Assembly: GCA_027296925.1 (NCBI GenBank)
Contig: JAPUIP010000758.1
Coordinates: 1 to 5,601, forward strand
Source of the DNA: Candidatus Poribacteria bacterium
GTDB lineage: Bacteria > Poribacteria > WGA-4E > PCPOR2b
Length of the DNA stretch: 5,601 nt
Reading direction: 5' to 3'
Below the pieces are notes generated by a model. It was not told the DNA's origin, searched no databases, and saw only the letters and a program-made list of their open reading frames with translations. Below are positions 1 through 5,565 of this stretch, piece after piece. The stretch's first letter is position 1, and each line of letters starts with the position of its first letter. Position numbers and translations under genes: made by a program.

Positions 1-148
1 ACAACTGGGCGTATCCATCGCATATTGTCTTGCCAATTATGCTGTAAAGTCACCCAGATTTGGAGAAGCCATGTTATCAGGTCAAAGTTTCCGGCGCTCG
101 GCATGTCGCTCAATGAAAATGTCAGATGCTGCGGCGGAACCAGCGACG

Positions 149-372
149 ATGAATTTGACCAACGGGAAGCCGGCATGTTTTCTGCGCCTGTCGGTGCGCA
201 CATGGAATATCACTTCTTACCGGAGCCCGCCCCGAAGGGGAACTGGACGGTCGCCTGCTTCGCGTCTGCTGCAGACGCGAAGCCGATCCAGCGCTGATAC
301 ACCAGTTTGGAGAAGATTCTCGAATCTGACGAATATGACGCGATTCACCTGTTCACGCCGATTCCGCTGTGA
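149..372 (+). pseudogene. Remnant of a Gfo/Idh/MocA-family oxidoreductase (N-terminal NAD-binding part only)
   Basis: Gfo/Idh/MocA enzymes are NAD(P)-dependent sugar or inositol dehydrogenases with an N-terminal Rossmann domain. From 169 one frame reads AGMFSAPVGAHMEYHF, which resembles the glycine-rich loop followed by a conserved His in this family. It continues to 294, meets TGA at 295-297, and resumes in the same frame as YTSLEKILESDEYDAIHLFT followed by PIPL up to TGA 370-372. That last part matches the family pattern 'sleelL-dp-iDAv-l-TP-plH' closely. A plausible original start is ATG 149 (MNLTNGK), which lies in another frame, so a small deletion near 168 would be needed to join them. 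The remaining roughly 75% of the protein, including the C-terminal domain, is absent. The broken frame rules out a functional enzyme. The assignment rests on motif recognition by eye. The exact 5' limit is uncertain, and sequencing error could account for one lesion but not for the missing 3' part. Confidence 0.55.
257..283. repeat. Perfect 13-bp inverted repeat with 1-nt centre
   Basis: The arms GCTTCGCGTCTGC (257-269) and GCAGACGCGAAGC (271-283) are exact reverse complements separated by a single T. As RNA this could form a 12-bp GC-rich stem with a 3-nt loop. No T-run follows, so it is not a canonical intrinsic terminator. It lies inside the decayed oxidoreductase, just before the premature stop, and may be a product of that decay or a binding site. 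Confidence 0.85.
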
Positions 373-396
373 CAAAGTCGAGCTAATTGGTATAAT
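369..396 (+). promoter_or_regulatory. Predicted sigma70-type promoter of the five-gene operon
   Basis: The -35 hexamer GTGACA (369-374) matches the consensus TTGACA at 5 of 6 positions. A 16-bp spacer separates it from a perfect -10 hexamer TATAAT (391-396). Transcription would start near 403, giving a leader of about 48 nt before the ATG at 451. The -35 overlaps the terminal TGA of the oxidoreductase remnant. There is no other good promoter in front of the downstream genes, so this one probably drives the whole set. The prediction is from sequence only. Confidence 0.6.
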
Positions 397-432
397 AAAC
401 TTACCGACTCACAGACAGAGGGATGTATAATT

Positions 433-439
433 GGGAGGA
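433..439 (+). promoter_or_regulatory. Ribosome binding site for the HemL-like aminotransferase
   Basis: GGGAGGA lies 11 nt upstream of ATG 451, with good complementarity to the 16S rRNA 3' end. It supports 451 as the true start. Confidence 0.75.
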
Positions 440-450
440 TCATTACAACT

Positions 451-1740
451 ATGAGAAATTTCGACCAATCTAAGAAACGCATCGCTGACTTTGCCAAACA
501 TCTGCCCGGCGGGGTCAACAGCAATTTTCGGATGGGCATCTCGCCAACCCCGCTTGTCTTTGAACGGGCATCAGGCCCCCATCTCTACGATGTTGATGGC
601 AACCGGCTGATCGATTACTATCTAGGGATGGGGCCGATGATTCTCGGCCATAATCCCGAGCCCGTCCTCACAGCAGTGGTCGAACAACTCAAATACGGAA
701 TTCTATATGCCGGTCAAAGCGAGATCGAGTTTGAAGCGGCTCGGCGGCTATGTGAAATCGTGCCCTGCGCGGAGATGGTACGTTTTAGCTGCGCGGGGAG
801 TGAGGTTGTTCAGGCGGCGCTTCGGTTGGCCCGAGCCGCCACGGGACGTTCCATCATCATCAAGTTCGAGGGGCACTACCACGGCTGGCTCGACAATGTG
901 CTTTGGAGTATCGCCCCCACGCCGGATCAATTCGGTCCGGAGGAAGCACCGACGCCGGTCCCTGCCAGTGCTGGACAGGACTTACCAGCAGGTCAGCATA
1001 CCGAAGTACTTCCCTGGAATAACCTCAATCTGTTAGCGGCCCGTCTGAAACGAGGCGATGTGGCGGCGGTGATTATGGAGCCGGCGATGTGCAATACCGG
1101 CGCTATCACGCCCGCTGAAGACTACTTGGAGGGGGTGCGCGATGTTTGCAGTGAAACGGGAACCATCCTCATCTTTGATGAAATCATCACAGGCTTCCGG
1201 CTGGCGCCCGGCGGTGCGCAGCAACGGTTCGGCGTGACCCCTGACCTGGCGACGTTTGGTAAAGCGATCGCCAATGGCTTTCCAGTCTCGGCGCTGGCTG
1301 GGCGGGCCGACCTGATGGAACAGATCGCCAGCGGTGGCGTCTTGCACGGCGGTAGCTACAACGCGCAGCCAGCGGCCATGGCAGCCGTCGTAGCGACGTT
1401 GGGCGAGTTAACCAAACCAGAGACCTTTACCCGTTTAGAAGAACAGGGACAGAAACTGATGACCGGTATCGAAGGTGCCCTCGCTGATGCCGATATCGAA
1501 GCCCAGGTACAGGGCTTTCCTCAAATCTTCCACGTCGCCCTAGGTGTCAGTTCGCCAATAACTAACTACCGTGATTCTTTGGCAGCGGACAAGGCGCGTT
1601 ACATCGATTTCACGACAGCTTTACTCGAGCACGGCATCCGCGTCCTCGAACGAGGGGCTTGGTTCCTTTCCACAGCCCATAATGATGCGGTGATAGACGA
1701 AACAATCGCAGCCGTAGCAACGGTGGCCAAGGCACTGTAA
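451..1740 (+). CDS. Class III PLP-dependent aminotransferase, glutamate-1-semialdehyde 2,1-aminomutase (HemL)-like
   Basis: The 429-residue length is normal for the family. It is a cytoplasmic PLP enzyme that moves amino groups. GGVNSNFR near residue 21 resembles the HemL N-terminus. SCAGSE (113-118) is the PLP-phosphate loop, HYHG (142-145) the ring-stacking segment, and FDEIITGFR holds D243, the Asp that pairs with the pyridine nitrogen. K271 in FGKAIANGF is the Schiff-base lysine, and HGGSYNAQP follows. All the residues needed for PLP chemistry are therefore present. Two hallmarks of genuine HemL differ: NSGTEA is SCAGSE here, and GGGLPVGAYGG is ANGFPVSALAG. It may therefore be a transaminase or aminomutase for another substrate rather than the tetrapyrrole enzyme. 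It is first in the operon, with a strong Shine-Dalgarno site, and no other heme gene is nearby. The family call is secure; the substrate is not. Confidence 0.93.
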   Translation: MRNFDQSKKRIADFAKHLPGGVNSNFRMGISPTPLVFERASGPHLYDVDGNRLIDYYLGMGPMILGHNPEPVLTAVVEQLKYGILYAGQSEIEFEAARRLCEIVPCAEMVRFSCAGSEVVQAALRLARAATGRSIIIKFEGHYHGWLDNVLWSIAPTPDQFGPEEAPTPVPASAGQDLPAGQHTEVLPWNNLNLLAARLKRGDVAAVIMEPAMCNTGAITPAEDYLEGVRDVCSETGTILIFDEIITGFRLAPGGAQQRFGVTPDLATFGKAIANGFPVSALAGRADLMEQIASGGVLHGGSYNAQPAAMAAVVATLGELTKPETFTRLEEQGQKLMTGIEGALADADIEAQVQGFPQIFHVALGVSSPITNYRDSLAADKARYIDFTTALLEHGIRVLERGAWFLSTAHNDAVIDETIAAVATVAKAL

Positions 1741-1752
1741 TAATGACAGTGC
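1732..1752 (+). other. Intercistronic hairpin spanning the aminotransferase stop codon
   Basis: GCACTGT (1732-1738) and ACAGTGC (1746-1752) are perfect 7-bp complements around a 7-nt loop. The TAA stop (1738-1740) begins in the 5' arm and runs into the loop, and TAA TGA triplets follow at once. No T-run follows, so it is not a standard terminator. It could slow 3' decay of the first cistron or tune read-through, or be chance. Confidence 0.4.
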
Positions 1753-1793
1753 TCAGTAATGAGGATTATGAAGCCACCCGTTTATCATGAAAT

Positions 1794-1798
1794 GGAGG
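1794..1798 (+). promoter_or_regulatory. Ribosome binding site that fixes the HEAT-repeat protein start
   Basis: GGAGG sits 8 nt before ATG 1807, an ideal distance. The earlier in-frame ATGs at 1759 and 1768 have no properly spaced site, so 1807 is the preferred start. Confidence 0.75.
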
Positions 1799-1806
1799 AT
1801 GAAGCG

Positions 1807-3024
1807 ATGGACGTCGATCAATTGGTACAAATCATTAGCGATGAGAGTCATCCGGTAAAGCAGCGAGTGGCCGCCCTCCATGCCCTCAGCAGGATCGGTA
1901 GCCCGGATCAAGTCACGCCGATTCTCGCCAGCACACTCGCCAGTGGCAACAGCTATGTTCGCTCAAAAGGCGTAAAGATGCTTGGTCGACTTTCAGGCGA
2001 TATTGCCCTTTTCAGGAAAGCGCTTCAGGATGAAGATGGGCGTGTCCGTGCAAACGCAATTGAGTCGCTCTGGAACGCGCCATCCCCCGTCGTAAAAAAG
2101 ATCCTCCTTCCTTATCTGAGGGATCCATTTTATAGAGCGCGAGCGAATGCCGCACGTGTTTTCTATGACATGGCAGATGCCCGCGGATTGGAGACCTTGA
2201 TGCACATGTTAACCTTCAATGAGGCTGGGCAGCAAGCCAGCGGCGCGTGGATGCTTGGGGAGGTCCGGGAGACACGTGCGATTGATCGGTTGGAAGAGTT
2301 ATTAGAAGCAGGTCCAGAAGCGGTTGTGCGGAGTGCAGAGCTTGCCCTGCAAAAAATGGAAACGATTGTGGCGCCGATCCGGGATGCGCTCATTTCAATG
2401 CGACACCGGATAAAGAGTGATCGCAGGTCTGGTCTTCCAGCGGATAGACAATATCTGGCGATGGCGGCGTCACTGCAAAAGATTGAAGTCAGCAAAGCGC
2501 TCAACATGGTCGATGTGATTCGAGATGTATCTCCACACACCGCTGAAAAAATGCTTCACCATCTAAAGCGACAAAACGACCAAGATCTGGCTTTAGCCTT
2601 TCTGGTGGCGTCGGCGTTTAGCCGTGATGATTACGTTCGGTCTAAATCCGCGCAACTCATCGGCGAAGTTTGCAAAAGTGAAAGCGTCATTCGCTATTTC
2701 CTCAGAGATGCGGATGCCCGTGTCCAAGCCAACGCCATCGAAACATTAGCCGCACAATCTGAACCGTTTGTTGATCGATTGCTTGCGGAAGCCTTAAATT
2801 CTGGGAATCACCGTATTGTTGCAAATATCGCAAAAGGGTTGTGTGAACGGAATCAGAAGAAAGGGTTTGAAATCCTGGCCGAGAATATCCATCATCCCGA
2901 CCCTCATTTACGGGCAAGCTGCGTGTGGGCATTGGGCGAACTGGGTGATAAAGCAATTGCGCCCACTTTACAAAAATTAACGGAAGTTTTGAATATTATT
3001 GAAAACCGCCCTGAGTCGTCATAG
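1807..3024 (+). CDS. HEAT-repeat protein (PBS-lyase HEAT-like), two repeat lobes
   Basis: This is a 405-residue all-helical protein with no signal peptide, membrane segment or catalytic motif. The N-terminal lobe (about 15-190) holds HEAT units such as ASGAWMLGEVRETRAIDRLE (144-163). A middle section (about 190-265) is helical but less repeat-like and rich in basic residues (RHRIKSDRR). The second lobe (about 265-395) ends in a textbook unit, RASCVWALGELGDKAIAPTL (369-388). Residues 50-89 and 276-315 align without gaps at 18 identities in 40, both starting YVRSK and containing ANAIE, so a two-repeat module was duplicated. HEAT solenoids usually bind proteins; a PBS-lyase role is unlikely outside phycobilisome organisms. 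The start at 1807 is chosen from its Shine-Dalgarno site; an upstream start at 1759 would add 16 residues. It lies 66 nt after the aminotransferase and 46 nt before ubiE. The partner is unknown. Confidence 0.9.
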   Translation: MDVDQLVQIISDESHPVKQRVAALHALSRIGSPDQVTPILASTLASGNSYVRSKGVKMLGRLSGDIALFRKALQDEDGRVRANAIESLWNAPSPVVKKILLPYLRDPFYRARANAARVFYDMADARGLETLMHMLTFNEAGQQASGAWMLGEVRETRAIDRLEELLEAGPEAVVRSAELALQKMETIVAPIRDALISMRHRIKSDRRSGLPADRQYLAMAASLQKIEVSKALNMVDVIRDVSPHTAEKMLHHLKRQNDQDLALAFLVASAFSRDDYVRSKSAQLIGEVCKSESVIRYFLRDADARVQANAIETLAAQSEPFVDRLLAEALNSGNHRIVANIAKGLCERNQKKGFEILAENIHHPDPHLRASCVWALGELGDKAIAPTLQKLTEVLNIIENRPESS

Positions 3025-3070
3025 CCAAGCCCTTCTCCAGAATAACCTGCCATACTTCAGCGAAAAGACG

Positions 3071-3775
3071 ATGAACAAACCGGTTTATGTGCGCAAAATC
3101 TTCTCGGCAATTGCGAGGCGCTACGATTTCCTCAACGCCTTATTGAGTTTGCGCCGCGATCGCGCCTGGCGGAAATTCACCGCGCGAATGAGTGAAGTGA
3201 CTCAGCGTAGCAGGGTGCTTGATGTCTGCACGGGTACGGGTGAACTTGCGCTCGCTTATGCAGACGCCATTGGCAATAACTCCTCTGTGATTGGTACGGA
3301 CTTCTGTTTTGATATGCTGGCGGTTGGCAAGCAGAAAGTCGAGAAGCAGCAGCGAACTCACGCTTTTATCGGCATTGAAGCAGATACGCTGTGCCTCCCG
3401 TTCACGGATAACATCTTCGATGTCGTATCGGTTGGTTTCGGCATCCGCAATGTCGCCGACATCGAGCTCGGCATTCGTGAAATGATGCGAGTCGCTGTTA
3501 AGGGCGGACGTGTCGTTATCCTTGAGTTTACGCAGCCAACTGCGCCTGTGTTTCGCCATATATACTATTTCTACTTCAAAACGCTCCTGCCGTGTATCGG
3601 AAACCTGATCTCGAAAAACGAAGACGATGCCTACGGATACTTACCAAATTCCGTGATGCAGTTCCCCGATTGTGAACAACTTAAAGCACTTATGGAGAAA
3701 TGTGGACTTGCAGATGTGCGGTTTTACCGAAAAACGCTCGGCATTGTCGCCATCCATATCGGCAGGAAAAAATAA
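3071..3775 (+). CDS. ubiE: UbiE/MenG-type quinone C-methyltransferase
   Basis: The enzyme transfers a methyl group from S-adenosylmethionine to the quinone ring, converting demethylmenaquinone to menaquinone (and the 2-polyprenyl-methoxy-benzoquinol intermediate in ubiquinone makers). It is cytoplasmic or membrane-associated. At 234 residues it has the usual size. VRKIFSAIARRYDFLN (7-22) is the family N-terminus, and VLDVCTGTG (49-57) is SAM motif I. D77 probably binds the ribose hydroxyls. GFGIRN (122-127), EFTQP (152-156) and YLPNSVMQFP (190-199) are UbiE/MenG signatures. D30 stands where E. coli UbiE has His in its S-x(3)-H-x(2)-W signature, a variant I associate with menaquinone-type members. 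The longest reading starts at TTG 2999 inside the HEAT gene. ATG 3071 fits the family N-terminus better, though no clear Shine-Dalgarno site precedes it. No other quinone gene is in the window. Confidence 0.93.
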   Translation: MNKPVYVRKIFSAIARRYDFLNALLSLRRDRAWRKFTARMSEVTQRSRVLDVCTGTGELALAYADAIGNNSSVIGTDFCFDMLAVGKQKVEKQQRTHAFIGIEADTLCLPFTDNIFDVVSVGFGIRNVADIELGIREMMRVAVKGGRVVILEFTQPTAPVFRHIYYFYFKTLLPCIGNLISKNEDDAYGYLPNSVMQFPDCEQLKALMEKCGLADVRFYRKTLGIVAIHIGRKK

Positions 3776-3785
3776 GCCAATCAAC

Positions 3786-4802
3786 ATGGGATGGAGCGGA
3801 CTGAAACGTCAAACTGCAACCTTCATCATTATGGTTGTGGTGATGGTCGCCGGGTGTACTGATGATAGCTCGCGTATCAAGATTGGCGTGAGTGTGCCAG
3901 AAACAACTGCCCCTGCTTATACGCTCATGAAACAGGCGATGGTTGAGCGCGAAAAAGAGTACGGCATCAAAATCCTGTGGCATGGTGTACGGGACGAGGG
4001 CGCCACACAGGATCTTGTTTCGTTAGAAATACAGCAGATCCGAAAAATGCTGAAGGGAGGAATTCGCGTGCTGATTTTCACACCCGCCGATGGGAAAGCC
4101 GCCTATCCAGTACTGAAGGAAGCCTCGCGCTGGCGCGTTCCCGTGATTACGCTAGACCGACTATTGGTGGGGATGCGGGTACGCGGGCACATCGCTGTCA
4201 ATCAGGCCGGATTGGGGGAAACCGCGGCGCGATATGCGATTGAGCAGATTGGGTACAAAGGGAACGTGCTCCTCCTGGAGGGACCCATCGGGGATGAGCC
4301 CCTCCGCAATATCGCGCTAGGGATTTATCGCGTTTTAGATCAGCACCCCGACGAAATTCGGATCTACGCCCGCTCATCATCCGAACTCAGTGTAGAAGCT
4401 GCTTTGGATCTCACCGACCGGCTACTGAAAAATTACGCTGGAAATATTCAAGCAATCATCGCGGTGGATAGTACGTTAGCAGTCGGCGCCGCACGCGGAG
4501 TTCATTTGCATGGCCTCACCGATCAGATTGTCACCGTTGGGGTTGGCGCGGGTGAGGAGGCGTGTCGGCAGATCATGTTGAAGCAGCACGATGCGGAAGT
4601 GGATCTGATGCCCTATGAGCGGGGACTGGAAGCCCTGCAAGCGGCTTTGGATGCACTGAACGGTCTCCCGTTTTCTTACCATGTCGAGTTACCCAACGGC
4701 AACATTTCCACAAAAACGCAATTTGGTTCCACCCGCCTAATCACCTCTGCCAACTACCTGGTCCTTGAACAGATGTGGCCGGATCTATTTGAGAAAAAGT
4801 GA
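3786..4802 (+). CDS. XylF/RbsB-like periplasmic sugar-binding lipoprotein (divergent)
   Basis: This 338-residue protein begins with a lipoprotein signal: basic LKR (6-8), a hydrophobic stretch 11-22, and lipobox VAGC with C24 as the lipidated residue. The mature part is a periplasmic binding protein of the LacI/RbsB fold, opening with IKIGVSVPE (31-39). ITLDR (121-125) keeps the Asp-Arg pair that holds the sugar in ribose- and xylose-binding proteins, and STRLITSANY (315-324) resembles the XylF C-terminus. Other usual contacts look changed: GFDGD or GQDAD is replaced by GVGAGEE (252-258), the NDxxA Asn is V227, and the usual Arg after the strand near 165-180 is not in place. The ligand may be unusual, or the protein may act as a sensor. 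No permease or ATPase gene adjoins it. It starts 10 nt after ubiE with only a distant AGGA, so translation is probably coupled. A start at ATG 3672 would sit inside ubiE and bury the signal peptide. Confidence 0.87.
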   Translation: MGWSGLKRQTATFIIMVVVMVAGCTDDSSRIKIGVSVPETTAPAYTLMKQAMVEREKEYGIKILWHGVRDEGATQDLVSLEIQQIRKMLKGGIRVLIFTPADGKAAYPVLKEASRWRVPVITLDRLLVGMRVRGHIAVNQAGLGETAARYAIEQIGYKGNVLLLEGPIGDEPLRNIALGIYRVLDQHPDEIRIYARSSSELSVEAALDLTDRLLKNYAGNIQAIIAVDSTLAVGAARGVHLHGLTDQIVTVGVGAGEEACRQIMLKQHDAEVDLMPYERGLEALQAALDALNGLPFSYHVELPNGNISTKTQFGSTRLITSANYLVLEQMWPDLFEKK

Positions 4803-4822
4803 TTGAGGCGCAGGCGGTTCGG

Positions 4823-4829
4823 AAAGGAG
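4823..4829 (+). promoter_or_regulatory. Ribosome binding site for the redoxin-like protein
   Basis: AAAGGAG lies 9 nt before ATG 4839. It makes ATG 4839 the start in preference to TTG 4803, which would place a charged extension ahead of the signal peptide. Confidence 0.8.
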
Positions 4830-4838
4830 AATTTCGCA

Positions 4839-5372
4839 ATGAGACAGATCACCTGTGTACTGATAATTGGGCTATTCGCTTGCACCTCGATTTCTGCAAA
4901 CAAAGCGGAGACGGACGAATCACTCCAAGTCGGCGACGATGCCCCCGATTTCACCTTGCAAGACGCCGAAGATACGGTGCATGCGCTGAAGAAAATGCGC
5001 GGCAAGGTCGTCTTCCTGATTATGGGAAATCGGAAAATCCGGAAGGAAGATGATAAATGGGCACATGCTTTTCAGCAAGATTATCAAGCGAACGATCGCA
5101 TTATCGCGTATATTATCGCTGATATGCGGAGTGTTCCCGGGTTCGTACCGAAGGGATTTATCAAGAAGCAACTCAAGAAAAACAAGCCGCCGGTGACGTT
5201 GTTGCTCGACTGGAAAGGCGAAGTCCATCAAGCTTACCACACGCAGAAGGAGAAGCCAAGCCTCTATATCATCGACGCCGAGGGGAAGCTTGCATTTCAT
5301 ATCAAGGCGAATTTTGATGAAGAGATCTATCAACAACTGAAGACTGTCATCGAAAGTCAGCAATCACCTTAA
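4839..5372 (+). CDS. Exported cysteine-free redoxin / thioredoxin-fold protein (YtfJ-like)
   Basis: This is a 177-residue protein with an N-terminal export signal (MRQ, then hydrophobic 4-18). Signal peptidase I cleavage after SISA (A20) is most likely; FAC at C15 is a poor lipobox because Phe precedes the Ala. The mature part begins like AhpC/TSA and TlpA proteins: VGDDAPDFTL (31-40), then RGKVVFLIMG (54-63), where a catalytic CxxC or peroxidatic Cys would follow. Instead the sequence is NRKIRK, and no cysteine exists after residue 15. KPSLYIIDAEGKLAFHI (139-155) retains the cis-proline strand (P140) and hairpin of the fold. E. coli YtfJ, another periplasmic thioredoxin-fold protein, has a similar layout. 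Thiol redox chemistry is thus improbable; binding or a structural role is more likely. It is last in the operon, 36 nt after the lipoprotein gene. The fold is fairly sure, the function unknown. Confidence 0.82.
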   Translation: MRQITCVLIIGLFACTSISANKAETDESLQVGDDAPDFTLQDAEDTVHALKKMRGKVVFLIMGNRKIRKEDDKWAHAFQQDYQANDRIIAYIIADMRSVPGFVPKGFIKKQLKKNKPPVTLLLDWKGEVHQAYHTQKEKPSLYIIDAEGKLAFHIKANFDEEIYQQLKTVIESQQSP

Positions 5373-5382
5373 TCGAATGAAG

Positions 5383-5422
5383 CTTAGGAATGGCGATTTA
5401 ATACCGAATTTGTCATTCTAAG
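5383..5422. repeat. Imperfect inverted repeat downstream of the operon
   Basis: CTTAGGAATG (5383-5392) pairs with CATTCTAAG (5414-5422) except for one bulged G, around a 21-nt AT-rich centre. It begins 10 nt after the redoxin stop. No T-run follows, so it is at best an unconventional terminator. It may instead be one end of a dispersed intergenic repeat that continues into the tandem array. Confidence 0.5.
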
Positions 5423-5433
5423 GCGCTCCGCAA

Positions 5434-5496
5434 GCCTGTCCTGCCTGTCGCGCCTGTGCCGCCTGTCGCGCCTGTGCCGCCTGTCGCGCCTGTGCC
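5434..5496. repeat. Tandem repeat: three exact 18-bp copies built from 9-bp half-units
   Basis: GCCTGTCGCGCCTGTGCC occurs at 5443-5460, 5461-5478 and 5479-5496 without a mismatch. Each copy is two related 9-mers (GCCTGTCGC and GCCTGTGCC), and a degenerate 9-mer GCCTGTCCT precedes them at 5434-5442, giving seven 9-bp periods. Having no spacers, it is not a CRISPR array. The period is a multiple of three, so coding is possible: the + strand reads PVAPVP repeats, and the - strand reads Gly-Ala-Thr/Gly-Gly-Thr triplets. Confidence 0.95.
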
Positions 5497-5497
5497 G

Positions 5498-5565
5498 AGC
5501 TTCGAGGTAAGCTTCGAGGAGCTTCGAGGTAAGCGACCGAAGGAAGTGCCTGTGGTGCTTCGAGG
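5498..5565. repeat. Clustered GCTTCGAGG repeats
   Basis: GCTTCGAGG occurs four times, at 5499-5507, 5511-5519, 5521-5529 and 5557-5565. AGCTTCGAGGTAAGC at 5498-5512 recurs exactly 22 bp later at 5520-5534. The spacing is irregular (12, 10 and 36 bp), unlike the preceding array. The function is unknown; a dispersed intergenic repeat or a protein-binding cluster are both possible. Confidence 0.85.

Noticed and set aside
257..283. Rho-independent terminator
   Set aside because: The hairpin is strong but no T-rich run follows it; GC-balanced sequence continues.
71..430. 119-codon + strand reading frame ahead of the aminotransferase
   Set aside because: Its product is Arg/Ser-rich with no recognisable domain, it overlaps the oxidoreductase remnant in another frame, and it runs through the predicted promoter.
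426..431. Second TATAAT as an alternative -10 element
   Set aside because: It has no good -35 at proper spacing, and a transcript starting there would lose most of the Shine-Dalgarno sequence at 433-439.
2163..2540. 125-codon minus-strand reading frame
   Set aside because: It is a Ser/Arg-rich shadow of the HEAT-repeat gene, with no start signal of its own.
3140..3559. 139-codon minus-strand reading frame
   Set aside because: It is antisense to the well-supported ubiE gene and contains no recognisable motif.
3672..3785. N-terminal extension of the sugar-binding protein within ubiE
   Set aside because: It would overlap ubiE by 104 nt and place 38 residues ahead of an obvious lipoprotein signal peptide beginning at 3786.
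4920..5363. 147-codon minus-strand reading frame
   Set aside because: It lies entirely opposite the redoxin gene, which has a signal peptide, a ribosome site and a clear fold. The minus-strand product shows no family features.
5434..5496. CRISPR array
   Set aside because: The 18-bp copies are directly joined with no spacers, and no cas genes are present.
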